Made by a program: the position numbers and the translations under genes. A stretch of 64,000 nucleotides of DNA from Argyresthia goedartella (lineage: Eukaryota; Arthropoda; Insecta; Lepidoptera; Argyresthiidae). Every line of letters starts with the position of its first letter. Within the stretch, counting starts at the first letter, position 1. This document shows, one piece after another, positions 34,061 to 43,930 of the stretch. Under the pieces are notes generated by a model, which saw only the letters and a list, made by a program, of their open reading frames with translations, was not told the DNA's origin and did not search any database. The stretch spans positions 4,278,001 through 4,342,000 of the forward strand of contig OX463829.1 in NCBI GenBank assembly GCA_949825045.1, in the 5' to 3' direction.

Positions 34061-34797
34061 ACAGCTGCTCTCCAAATCCCACATCCTTCCCATTCCACAT
34101 ATCCTATATTGGCTTCAGGCTGAAGAGTCGGTCGATTGAATTCACTATCCTTCCCCTCCTATAGAGCAGGTCATTCCGCCCCCCCTCAAAACTTGTGCCC
34201 TCTGGTAAGCCGGCCGAAAGACCGGAACAGGTTTAGAACCCTGGCTGGAGAAGCACCATTCATTCATTCATTCTCCTGTAGTAGTAGGCCACTGAAGGAT
34301 TTGGTTATAAAAACCTTAAGTTGTAAAAACCCTCTTCATCCTTTCGTCCTCACCCACCACCCACACTTTGTTTGTAAAAACCCACCTCATCCATGGGTGA
34401 GAGGAGCTTTTCCACTCAACTAAATATTGAGGCCTAAAGATTCATCAACCATTATGCGACTATAAATAAGATGGTTTTTAGAGAACACTTTTCAACAAAA
34501 AAAAGTTTTTGGAAAATATGGTCTGAGGTGGGTTTTTACAATGATGCATTCACATAGTATCACGTCTTTTGCCAGATGGGGTGCCACACATAAGTTTGCT
34601 TCAGTTTTGACACATAATCAATACTCAATTTTGTTTGTTTGTTTAAATTCTATACATTTTACATGACATATGATTATGATGATTATGATGACATATGATA
34701 CATAGAAATATGATTGAACATAGGCCAATTAAGGACTCTATATGACCTTATCATAAAATTGGGTAAACTATGAGTAAGCTAAACATTAAATAAATAA

Positions 34798-34908
34798 ATG
34801 TAGCCCATTTATGTCCCCACCGAGGGGCACAGGCCCTTACCCGGATACGAATAAGATTCATCATCATACTTCACCACGCTGGCTCAGTGCGGGTTGATGG
34901 AGGGTATT
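34798..34908 (+). repeat. repeat C fragment
   Basis: First third of repeat C, from tgtagcccatttatgtcccc to ccacgctggctcagtgcggg; it stops at a poly-T tract next to the LINE A tail. Confidence 0.7.
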
Positions 34909-35145
34909 TTTTTTTTTTATGTAGATATTTACATATACTTAGCAAACGTCATTTTTGCCTCTTCTCTACATTGGACCACTGTGGGAGAAGAAAGGCGTAG
35001 AAACTCCCACAGATTGATTTTTAGATCTCTTTTAAAAATAGGTTGTGCTTAACTAATACAAATAGGAAAAATTTAATTGTTATGATTAATAAGCAGGAAT
35101 AAATAATTACAAAACTATTAACAGCAAGGTCTGTGTTGAGCCAGA

Positions 35146-38003
35146 TTAACCCCATACAGTCCTGTCATTTAAGTAATCTTGAACATTGTAATATCCCTTT
35201 TTCGACAAAGTCGCTTTAACATGCTTTTTAAATTGCTCAAATGGCAATTTCAAAATCTCCAGAGGTATCTTATTGTAGTAGAGAATGCACTGACCCTTGA
35301 AAGAATTGCTAACCTTCGCGAGTCTAAAACGGGGCGCACATAGTCTGTGATTATTTCTTAGGTTAACATTACAGCTGTCGCTAAGTTTGGAAAATGTTGT
35401 AAGGTTCTTGCGTACATACATTATATTTTCGAAAATAAATTGACTAGCTACTGTTAGTATGTCAATTTCTTTACAAAGCTCTCTTAAGGAGTCTGTTCGT
35501 TTTAAATTATAAATTGCTCGAATAGCTCTTTTCTGTAAAATAAAAATAGTTTGAATATCCACTGCTTTCCCCCACAACAAGATACCATAGGACATCACAC
35601 TATGAAAGTAACTAAAATAGACTAGCCTAGATGTAGCCACATCCGTGCTTTGTCTGATGTTCCTAACAGCGTAAGCCGCAGAACTTAATTTACCAGCCAA
35701 TTTATCTATGTGGGGTCCCCACTGCAATTTGCTATCAATGGTTATTCCAAGAAACTTCGTATCATTTACCAATTCTAACGTGCTGTTGTCTAACACTAAA
35801 CTGGTCTCAACTTGCCTGACATTTGGAAGTGAGAATTTGATACACTTGGTTTTACCAGCGTTTAACAATAAATTATTAACTGTGAACCAATTCAAGGTTA
35901 AAGACAATGCACCATTAACATCATCAAAATCTCCTTTTTGTCTTTCAATTTTGAAGACCATTGAAGTATCATCAGCAAACAACACTATGTCAGTTAATTT
36001 CTCCACCATGAAAGGCAGATCATTAATATATACCAGGAATAAGAAAGGGCCTAATATGGAACCTTGTGGAACGCCAATTTTAACACCCGATCCATCAGAT
36101 TTTACGCCGTTAACTTCTGCCTTTTGAATTCTATTGCTTAGGTATGATCTTAGTAGATCCAACGCTTTATTTCTAACTCCGTAATGATTTAATTTAATTA
36201 ATAGCGTATTATGATCAACACAATCAAACGCCTTCGACAGGTCGCAAAAAACTCCGATAGCATCCTGTGCGGCCTCCCATGCAGAATAAATATGAGATAC
36301 AAGGGTAATACCTGCATCCGTAGTCGATTTACCCCTAGTGAAACCATATTCAAACCATAGCGTGGAGTTGTTTTGTACGGTTGAAGTGTGAGAGCATTTG
36401 ATTGAGTATAATCTTTTCAAATATTTTACTTAGTGTTGGAAGAACAGATATTGGTCTGAAATTTGAAGGATCGCCCTTATCTCCCGACTTGAACAGAGGT
36501 ATCAGTTTACTGTGTTTCATGAGGTCTGGAAAAGCCCCATCGTCAACACATTTATTGGATATATAAGCTAAGTGTGGGGCTATAACTAGAATTACTGAAC
36601 CAATGACTTTGACTGATATACCCCAGAGGTCTTCCGTATTTTTTATTAAACGTTTTGACAATGTCCTGGGGATATACATGATGAAATTTTAAATATACAT
36701 TACTGACGCTAGGTTTATTTTTTAATAAAGTCTCTGCTTCATATGGAGATGAATTTAGACGGTCCGTTGTGAGTACGGGTACATTGGTGAAGAATGTTTC
36801 AAAAGCTCGAGCAACATCAGCGTTGGATTTAACAACATAATCACCTATCTGTAGGCAGAAATCATTGTCCCTTGGTATAACTTTGCCAGTTTCGCGGTTT
36901 ATTATTTGCCAAACTGTTTTCATTCTATTATTTGAATTTTGAATTTTTCTATTAATGTGTAAAGTTTTTGCAGTTCTACAAACCAACTTGAAAGTTTTGG
37001 AATATTTTTTAACATAGTCATGAAATTTTCGATCAAAGTTATAGGTTTTTTGATCATAAAGGTCATACAAGATAACTCTACTTTTACAAATTCCAAACGT
37101 TGCCCAGTCATTAAATTTAGATTTACCGTTGTAGTCACTGACTTTCTTTAATTTGAAAACTTTATTGAATTCTGTCTGAATAATGTTGAAGAAGTCTGAG
37201 TAGATTTTGTTTGGGTTCTGTTCATTAAAATCCGGTACTGGCAAATTTATATCTAAGTTTTTCGTATATGTCTCTAGTCTATGGGATGTAATAGGCCTAT
37301 AAAATGATGGACCAGTCTTATCCTTAATAGCAATTGGGAATGAAACTGTTTGACCACTGTGATCGGAGGGTAAGCAGTTAATTACACTTTTACTTGTGAA
37401 TGCACAGTCACAAAAAACGTTATCTAAGCAAGTTTGGCTGGTAAGTGTAATTCTAGTCGGCTCTAGAAATACATGACATAAATTAAATGATTTAAACAGA
37501 GTTATTAATCGTCGCTTCAGTATTGTATCTACAAGCAGATCTACATTAAGATCGCCACAAATAATTAACTTTTTTCTGTTATTACAAAGTTTAATGAGGG
37601 CTTCCTCCATAATTTTCTCAAATATTTCGAAATTGCCATGGTCTTTTTCATCCCTCGGTGGCCTGTAGACACAAACAATAATATGGCTATCTAACTCAAC
37701 ACAGGATACCTCTATTTATCTTTCAACAGTAAGTGCAAGAATATCTTTCCGTTGTTTCACCTTAATATTATTTTTCACTAAGATTAAAGAACCACCTCTA
37801 TCAGCAGTCTTTCTATTGTAACAACTGACAATTTTGTAATTATTTATGTTAAAAGACATCATATTTTCCTTCAACCAGTGTTCTGTAACACAAATAATAT
37901 CAATGTCAGAATTTTTTAGAAATAATTCTAAAACAAGTTCTTTGCCAGGTAGCCCCTGGATGTTTTGATGGGCAATATTTAACTGGGGCTTACATTTTGA
38001 CAT
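35146..38003 (-). pseudogene. LINE A ORF2: AP endonuclease and reverse transcriptase
   Basis: Starts MSKCKPQLNIAHQNIQGLPG at 38003. The endonuclease motifs are AHQNIQG, ICVTEHWL, RGGSLILV, KKLIICGDLNVDLL, LDNVFCDCA and PSDHSGQ. An in-frame TAA at about 37714-37716 interrupts it after TVER. RT motifs: [62 protein letters not shown], the catalytic LFADDTS, KFLGITIDSKLQWG, and the terminal YLNDRTVWG. Frame changes occur near 36665 and near 36360-36400 (an extra 'gaatatggtt'-like insertion beside GFTRGKS, absent in copy 2). With only three lesions in about 950 codons this is a fairly young insertion. Confidence 0.88.
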
Positions 38004-38050
38004 ATTTAGTGGCTCTTGTATGCTAGAGATTTCCTCTATTGTCTTATGAA

Positions 38051-39562
38051 CTAATTTAAATTACTTGGAAAAGATTCCAATGTTGCATGCAAAGTATAAT
38101 TAACAGGTGAATTCCCAATAGGGGTGCATGTCATATTACTCTTAACATAAGCTGATGTCAAGTTGAACTTAGTTAAACCAACTATAGCTGCGTCGCATAT
38201 ATTATAAGCTAACAATGTAGCTACTAATTTTCTATATTTATTAGACAGGTACAATGTATCCTGTGTCAGAGTAAAGTTATGAATAAAATTATTAATGTCG
38301 AAATATAAAATAGCATCGCTGTGATGACATGTTAAATTAAATAAATGAATATTCATTCTATGCACAGATTTGTTCTGTAGTTCTGTCAAATTACAGGCAT
38401 ATGGAAAATTGCATAGTATAAATTTGCATTTCATCCTACTATGTAAGTCTAGAAGTGTTTCAACACTTTTATTCAAATCATTCCGACTAATGTTTGAATG
38501 ATTTCCTACCATAATTACAATAGTGCTGTACTCATCATAGATACCGCGACTAATCATCTTCACTAGATCTACAAATGAACTATTTGGACAGCAAATGTTC
38601 GTTACTTTTTGGTTAAGCCGGTTATGTAATAGAGTCCCAAATCCTGCCCCTACTTTGTCGGAGAACAACAGAGTTTTTCTCTGAGCACATATTTTGGTAG
38701 CTAGCGGTACAAGAGTGGAGGTGAGTGGCGGGACACACGTGTTGGAGTGCGGTTTGATGCACGTGGCGGCGGTTGGCGCGGCATTCGCGGCAGCGAGCGT
38801 CGCAACGTGCGCAACGGCGAACGGCGCGGCCCTCGGGGCAGCTTGCGGCATGACACACGCCTCAGCAGGGACAGCGAGCGGCGCGGTGCTCGCACTGTTG
38901 AGCTGCGAGGTGCCTCCTCGTCGACGACGGCGACGCTGTTTTTTGGTTGGGGCAGCGGTGGACGCTGCAACACTCTCGTTGACTCATCACATCACTAACT
39001 TTGGTCTCGACCCCCCGGTCGAGACCAAAGTTAGTGATGTGGGCTCGTCCTCCTTGCTGGTCTCATTCTCCTCATTCTCAATTAGAATGCCCACCAATTC
39101 CGCATTCTGGCGTTGTAGCTGAACTAACTCAGACGTCGCGGCTCTGAGTTCTGCTAACTCACTTTGCTCTTTGGCATAACATTGTAGTGTATTTGCTAGC
39201 AGGTCATGTAGATGCTGGATTTCTACTCGGGCATGTTGAAGGTCCGACTGTAAACCTACATTTTTTCCCTGGAGGTCTTGCATTAAGGAGATTCTTAATA
39301 TTCTGTTTGATTGCCGTTTCAAGGCTAATTTCAGTAGTTTTATATTACCTCTAGTTTTCTTCATGAATTTATTTAATTTAAAATATTTTTTAATTTTTCT
39401 GCTGCTTGTCTGCATGGCTTGAACAATAGTGCTTAGGTTGGCTACTTCTAGTTCTTGTTGGATAGAGGTAATGTGGCGAGATTCATTGTAGTCTTTTTCT
39501 ATGCACATATGAGTCAACTTCAAGTTTGCCTCATTGAGTTGGTATTGGAGGAATTTACTGCG
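38051..39562 (-). pseudogene. LINE A ORF1: coiled coil and SGNH-like domain, rearranged
   Basis: ORF1 proteins of such LINEs bind the element RNA. The N-terminal part (39562-38987) has heptad-rich segments (LQSDLQHARVEIQHLHDLLA, ELAELRAATSELVQLQRQN) typical of a coiled coil. It ends at a stop within a 25-bp perfect hairpin at 38988-39041. A low-complexity Ala/Pro/Arg region follows. Then, in the 266-residue frame 38851-38051, TLLFSDKVGAGFG and IVIMVGNHSNI resemble blocks I and III of SGNH hydrolases (esterase domains known in CR1-type ORF1), with Asp in place of the usual nucleophilic Ser context and His for Asp in GxND. I infer the SGNH fold from pattern only; catalysis is doubtful. Confidence 0.68.
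38988..39041. repeat. perfect 25-bp-arm hairpin in LINE A ORF1
   Basis: 38988-39012 and 39017-39041 are exact reverse complements around a CCCC loop. The arm reads cacatcactaactttggtct then cgacc. It lies at the junction of two ORF1 reading frames. Confidence 0.9.
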
Positions 39563-39660
39563 ATCACAAGCAGAAGCAAGTTAGTGTTGTACGAGCACTA
39601 CCCCGTAGCGATAGTAGCCGGGACCTACAGCTTTACGTGTCATCCGAAACACTGAGCTCT
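39563..39660 (+). repeat. repeat C fragment
   Basis: Middle part of repeat C (ccgtagcgatagtagccggg, then gtgtcatccgaaacactgag), directly at the broken 5' end of LINE A copy 3. Confidence 0.65.
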
Positions 39661-39689
39661 TCTCCACAGATTCCGCCATTGTGTTAGTG

Positions 39690-40215
39690 AACTCACCCAA
39701 AAAAATGTAATGACGGATCTAAGTGATGTAACAACATCCTATGGAAATAAATGATTTTTGATTTGATTTGATTTGATTTGATCTGAACGTCCGATAATGT
39801 TTTTAAGATAAATTAATTATCTCATTGGTACATTGTCAGGACTCAAATCTCTTTTTAGAGATAAGCTCGCCTTTGTACATATGTTTTCTCTTAATGTAAC
39901 CTTTTAAATATCTGTGTGCAATAATGAATTATGAACTAAACTAAAAACCGGCCAAGTGCGAGTTGGGCTCGCGAACCGAGTGCGAGTGCGCGAAGTTATT
40001 ACCTTTCACTTACATGCTTCGTGCATGTGGGCCTCAGCAAGATAGAGTCAATAACACGACCCTTAAGGTCTATCGCGGAAACATAGAAGGGCTGCCAACA
40101 TATCCTTGTCAATTGCAAACGACATTCTATGAAAAACAAAAGGGAGCCCCCAAGCTAATGCTTTTGGAAGCTCCCGTAGGCATGGTAAGGACACATTGGA
40201 AAAGATAAAGTGTCA
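39690..40215 (+). repeat. LINE tails and dispersed repeat
   Basis: A (gattt)n tail follows aataaatgatttttga at about 39750-39781 and looks like a LINE 3' end. A LINE D tail follows at 39838-39945 (agagataagctcgcctttgt ... gtgtgcaataatgaattatg). 39946-40000 is the 'ggccaagtgcgagt' repeat end. 40000-40215 is unassigned; its 81-codon frame has no known motif. Confidence 0.55.
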
Positions 40216-40459
40216 AAAAGCTTTATCATGAAGTTTTATCTATCGAAAATTCACAATTCCAACCGGGAAAGTTGCGACTGCCGAAGTGTATGTGAACTTT
40301 AGTTGTGTCATAAAAGCGTGAAAAGTTCACTGCGAGCTTTTTCGCTTGGTCGGAATGTAATGAACTTCCAGCGTAAGTTTGCACTGGGCACGCGATCTAG
40401 GCGGGGAGGTTCAAATTACAGGTTTTCTTTCTTTTTGGAGAAGTTTTTTTACTCCTTCT

Positions 40460-40690
40460 CGACAACCTCTCTGGCGCAGCGGTTGTGGCTTTGCTTATAA
40501 CATGCGAGAAGTCCCGGGTTCGCGGGGGATAAAGAAAAAAGAAATACCCCATTCTTGGATCTTATATGTATGTGAGGTCGCTGTTTCTGCTTTCCACGAC
40601 ACATGGTATCCTAGTGTGGGGCCAGAAACAATGTATGTTTTTTTTTTAAACAATGTATGTGCCTGTATGTTTATGTTTTATGTTTAAAGC
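40460..40690 (+). mobile_element. tRNA-derived SINE, type 2
   Basis: Head cgacaacctctctggcgcag; the B-box is damaged (gtcccgggttcgcggggg). Body words atcctagtgtggggccag and aacaatgtatgt are present; the second occurs twice around a T9 run. Confidence 0.78.
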
Positions 40691-41310
40691 ACATCCAAAT
40701 TTTTAATAAAATAAAAATTGTATTATATGAATATTTTATAAAGCTTATCCCTTATAAAATTTTAATTTTAATTTAAATAAATTTTTAATTATAAATTTAA
40801 AATAAAAAAAACAAAAATATTTCTTTTTCTTAAAAAACTTGGAGTGTCAGTCAAACTTTTCGATGTTAGCTTCGATATAATGTGAAGTATATTCAGTGCT
40901 TTGTACATTTGATACATGTTCCTTAGCGAACATAGTTCATAATGAAGTGTACTAAAATTCCCCATTGTAGTTACAAGTGACCCTTTGTAAATAGGTATGG
41001 CTCTTATTCTCTCTTCTACAGCGTGTACCAGAAAGGTGTACCAGAAAGGAACATCATTCTGAACAACTTTCACTACACTCGCTCATTTTGAACCGAGCGA
41101 TCAGCTGCTTTGCACGGAGAAGTGAAAAATAAAGTCTGATCAAATCGGTTTCCTAATAAAATTTGTTCAGAATTATGTACATAACAACCTCTTATAATAT
41201 GACAACACCATTCTGTTACACTCTTATACATGCCATGTCCATTCACCCCTAAATCTCCACTCGTCCCATTTTACGGTATGTTATTCTCAGTGACCTTTGC
41301 CCTCCAACAG
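40691..41310. other. intron end, AT-rich; no gene called
   Basis: A minus-strand open frame of 94 codons (41073-40789) has no motif I recognise; it might be a LINE RT C-terminus but I cannot support that. The last ~30 bases (tttgccctccaacag) form the branch/acceptor region of the following receptor exon. Confidence 0.45.
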
Positions 41311-41563
41311 ATATATAGCAGTGACCCAGCCAATCAAGTACGCGAAACACAAAAGCAATGGCCGAGTTTGGACCATGATCCTCATAGCCTGGCTGGTGTC
41401 AAGTGCCATCGGGTCCCCCATAGTCCTGGGCCTGAACAACACACCTGACCGAGAAGAGAACCAGTGCCTCTTCAATAGCAAGGACTATGTTATCTACTCG
41501 TCTCTGGGCTCCTTTTATATACCCTGCATTATAATGATGTTCCTGTATTATACCATTTTTAAG
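41311..41563 (+). CDS. Dop2R: D2-like dopamine receptor, exon with TM4-ECL2-TM5
   Basis: This 253-nt exon starts after ccctccaacag, completes the Arg of DRY (AG|A) and ends in phase 0 at TTTAAG|gtgagt. It encodes YIAVTQPIKYAKHKSNGRVW (second intracellular loop), TM4 (ILIAWLVSSAIGSPIVLGL), ECL2 with the Cys that pairs with TM3 (ENQCLF), then TM5 YVIYSSLGSFYIPCIIMMFL. The Ser-Ser-x-x-Ser pattern in TM5 matches the catechol-binding serines of dopamine receptors. The TM4 codons are the source of the minisatellite immediately downstream, and the exon's 3' part is duplicated at 42373-42524. The preceding intron is about 16.9 kb and holds the OTU and LINE A elements. Confidence 0.92.
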
Positions 41564-41619
41564 GTGAGTTACAATTTTGCGAATGTGGTGGCAGAGGCTG
41601 ATATTTCTCCTGTATGGCT

Positions 41620-42372
41620 AGTATTATGTGTCTCCGGATCCCCTATTTGGCTAATGTCAGGTGCTATCGGATCCCCTATCTGGTTAGTATCAGGTGCCAT
41701 CGGAACCCCTATCTGGCTAGTGTCAGTTGTCATTAGGTCCCCTATTTGGCATATGTCAGGTGCTATCGGATCCCCTATCTGGTTAGTATCAGGTGCCATC
41801 GGAACCCCTATCTGGCTAGTGTCAGTTGTCATCAGGTCCCCTATTTGGCAAATGTCAGGTGCTATCGTATCCCTTATCTGGTTAGTATCAGGTGCCATCG
41901 GAACCCCTATCTGGCTAGTGTCAGTTGTCATCAGGTCCCCTATTTGGCAAATGTCAGGTGCTATCGGATCCCCTATCTGGTTAGTATCAGGTGCCATCGG
42001 AACCCCTATCTGGCTAGTGTCAGTTGTCATCAGGTCCCCTATTTGGCAAATGTCAGGTGCTATCAGATCCCCTATCTGGTTAGTATCAGGTGCCTTCGGA
42101 ACCCCTATCTGTCTTGTGTCAAGTGCCATCTGATCCCCTATTTGGCTAATATCAGGTGCTATCTGATCCCCTATCTGGTTAGTATCAGGTGCCATCAGAA
42201 CCCCTATCTGTCTTGTGTCAAGTGCCATCTGATCCCCTATTTGGCTAATGTCAGGTGCGATCGGAACCCCTATCTGTCTTGTGTCAAGTGCCATCTGATC
42301 CCCTATTTGGCTAATGTCAGGTGCTATCGGATCCCTTGTCTGGTTAGAGTCAGGTGCCATCGGAACCCCTAT
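41620..42372 (+). repeat. minisatellite array 1, 33-bp units derived from the TM4 coding sequence
   Basis: Tandem 33-bp units of the form (t)ggctagtgtcaggtgcca + tcggaacccctatc, many arranged as three alternating variants (a 99-bp higher-order unit: GAIGSPIWLVS / GAIGTPIWLVS / VVIRSPIWQMS when read in the exon frame). The exon at 41389-41421 reads gcctggctggtgtcaagtgc + catcgggtccccc, that is AWLVSSAIGSP, closely matching one unit. Because 33 is a multiple of 3 and units lack stops in several frames, long ORFs of 249-278 codons appear on both strands; they are not genes. Confidence 0.93.
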
Positions 42373-42524
42373 CTGGCTTGTGTCAAGTGCAATCTGACCA
42401 GCACACCCGACCGAAAAGAGAAACAGTGCTTTTTCGAAATCAAGGACTTGTTATCTACTCGTCTTTGGGCTCCTTTTATACACCCTGCATTATAATGATG
42501 TTCCTGTATTATACCATTTTTAAG
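42373..42524 (+). pseudogene. duplicated 3' part of the Dop2R TM4-TM5 exon
   Basis: A second copy of the end of the exon at 41311-41563, from the 'ctggcttgtgtcaagtgc' TM4 word through TM5 to a retained donor, AAG|gtaagt at 42525. Relative to the true exon it lacks about 22 bp after the TM4 word and one base in the YVIYSS-coding region (ggactatgttatc has become ggacttgttatc near 42449), so it cannot encode the receptor. About 60 bp of the original intron after the donor are also duplicated (gatgtggtggcagaNgctga). No splice acceptor is visible before it. Confidence 0.88.
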
Positions 42525-42569
42525 GTAAGTTACATTTTTGTCGATGTGGTGGCAGAAGCTGATATTTCT

Positions 42570-42970
42570 CCTCTCTGGCTAGTATTATGTGCCTTCGGAT
42601 TCCCCATTTGGCTAATGTCAGGTGCTATCGGATCCCCTATCTGGTTAGTATCAGGTGCCATCGGAACCCCTATCTGCTAGTGTCAGTTGTCATCAGGTCC
42701 CCTATTTGGCAAATGTCAGGTGCTATCGGATCCCCTATCTGGTTAGTATCAGGTGCCATCGGAACCCCTATCTGGCTAGTGTCAGTTGTCATCAGGTCGC
42801 CTATTTGGCAAATGTCAGGTGCTATCGGATCCCCTATCTGGTTAGTATCAGGTGCCTTCGGAACCCCTATCTGTCTTGTGCCAAGTGCCATCTGATCCCC
42901 TATTTGGCTAATGTCAGGTGCCATCTGATCCCTTATTTGGCTAATTTTAGGTGCTTTCGGAACCCAAGGC
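42570..42970 (+). repeat. minisatellite array 2
   Basis: Same 33-bp units as array 1, following the duplicated exon end in the same order and spacing. One unit at about 42667-42680 lost 1-3 bases (cccctatctgctagtg). It ends in decayed units near 42965. Confidence 0.9.
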
Positions 42971-43526
42971 GTCAAAAACTCCCAAGGCCTCAAAAATAAA
43001 CATAGATCCATTTTCATTTTTTTTGTTAAAAATGAACTGTCAATATCCTAGAACTATGCTATTTTGTTGATATTCAATAAGTTTTGCGAACAATGGAGCA
43101 TTTATAGGGTATGAAATAGTGATATTTAATAAATCCACAAAAGCACAAAACTGATTACTTTTAACCTCTCCTCTGTGAGCCGCCACATAATAGTTGTCCA
43201 ATAATACGCGTGCGAAAGGCCGCGAGCGCTATCATATTTTGATTTTGGCCTTAATTGTGATGACTGAGGTGATTGGAATGGTTCTTTGACAAGTTAGCTT
43301 GAATGTTCATCAATATCTTGAAATATTCCAGAAATATATTGATATATGGATAAGCACTCAAAGACCTAAACAAAACAGATGCCTACTCTACTACAGAGAC
43401 GTAGACTAGCGGTTATCAATGTTTGAAAAAGTTTTGTTTGATGTTCCACATTTCAGCTGCCAGTAGTATATCAAGCAAGGCCCTTACTTAGATACTCGAT
43501 TAGTTCATATCCGTGATTACCCCCAG
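42971..43526. other. intron end, no gene
   Basis: AT-rich intron sequence up to the acceptor gattacccccag before exon 43527. Nothing else recognised. Confidence 0.5.
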
Positions 43527-43717
43527 GCCATCCGCCAACGGGCTAAGAAGCAGCGCACAGCCAAGAAGTCCACATCAGCTTTCGGCTCAGCAGTGACCAG
43601 CAGTGCCGCTGCCGTCGTCATAGAGAATGTGGCTCAGACGAAGAAGCTGGAAGGTGTACAGGATGATAAGGCGACCAACACTGCGTCGGGGAGTAATGAG
43701 GATGAGGATGATGAGAA
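43527..43717 (+). CDS. Dop2R: D2-like dopamine receptor, exon with start of third intracellular loop
   Basis: A 191-nt exon starting in phase 0 after the TM5 exon: FK|AIRQRAKKQRTAKKS continues TM5 into the cytoplasm exactly as in insect Dop2R (remembered ALRxRAxKQRA). The basic start is followed by a Ser/Ala-rich segment (AFGSAVTSSAAAVVIENVAQ) and an acidic end (GSNEDEDDE). The acceptor is ttacccccag and the donor gaa|gtgagt, leaving phase 2. ICL3 is the G-protein-coupling and regulatory loop and is expected to be long and variable in D2-type receptors. The intron before it (1,963 bp) contains the minisatellite duplication. Confidence 0.88.
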
Positions 43718-43789
43718 GTGAGTGTACAGGTCAGCGCTGACTATACGGCCCCGCTCCCACTCAGCAAAGCATATTCATTCAAATATTTT

Positions 43790-43930
43790 GAGGACCTCTG
43801 TGGTATTGCGGTACTTCCCAAGAGATCCCGGGTTCGAATCCCGGCTGGGGAGGAAGTAAAAAAATACCCCAAGGTCTTGGATGTTTGCATGTATGTAACT
43901 TCGCCGTCCTAGTGTGTCAATGCATATGTG
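43790..43930 (+). mobile_element. tRNA-derived SINE, type 2
   Basis: Head gaggacctctgtggtattgc and B-box ggttcgaatcc at 43831-43841. A shortened body ends with gtcctagtgtgtcaatgcat. It sits only ~75 bp after a receptor exon. Confidence 0.72.

Larger units (their letters stand above)
25321..34270 (+). mobile_element. OTU-domain non-LTR retrotransposon, rearranged, with 25-bp TSD
   Basis: The whole block is bounded by an exact 25-base direct repeat (25296-25320 and 34271-34295, beginning ttctcctgtagtag), the expected target-site duplication. Content in order: 5' UTR-like G+C-rich start, OTU-protease-like ORFs (four copies through tandem duplication), an AP-endonuclease N-terminus, RT C-terminal remnants, and a 3' UTR ending in (catt)n. 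The simple-repeat tail, long TSD and EN/RT remnants place it among non-LTR elements. I know OTU domains from Dualen/RandI-type LINEs, but I cannot assign a clade here. Two other LINE fragments are inserted, and most of EN and RT is missing. Confidence 0.72.
24493..34552. mobile_element. ~1.1-kb TIR element split by a ~9-kb retrotransposon
   Basis: 24493-24527 and the reverse complement of 34518-34552 match at 34 of 35 positions and start tgaatgcatNattgtaaaaa. Subtracting the retrotransposon (25321-34270) and one target-site copy leaves a ~1.1-kb element with no coding sequence. Extra partial copies of the end word occur at about 25222-25240 and 34345-34395. The left half also holds the MITE core words (gcgaagcgaa at about 24720) and a t-rich/ttct-rich insertion at 24730-24950. 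Confidence 0.7.
34915..39562 (-). mobile_element. LINE A copy 3, nearly full-length
   Basis: A two-ORF non-LTR retrotransposon on the minus strand. The 3' UTR is at 34915-35145, ORF2 (endonuclease-RT) at 35146-38003, and ORF1 from about 38051 to the break at about 39562, where repeat C sequence begins. 5'-truncated within ORF1. RT motifs place it near the CR1/jockey superfamily; I do not assign a clade. Confidence 0.85.

Noticed and set aside
41600..42990. CRISPR-like array
   Set aside because: Units are contiguous 33-bp tandem repeats without spacers in a eukaryotic intron.
41569..43017. Long ORFs (up to 278 codons) on both strands across the minisatellite
   Set aside because: Products of a 33-bp unit without stops in several frames; not independent genes.
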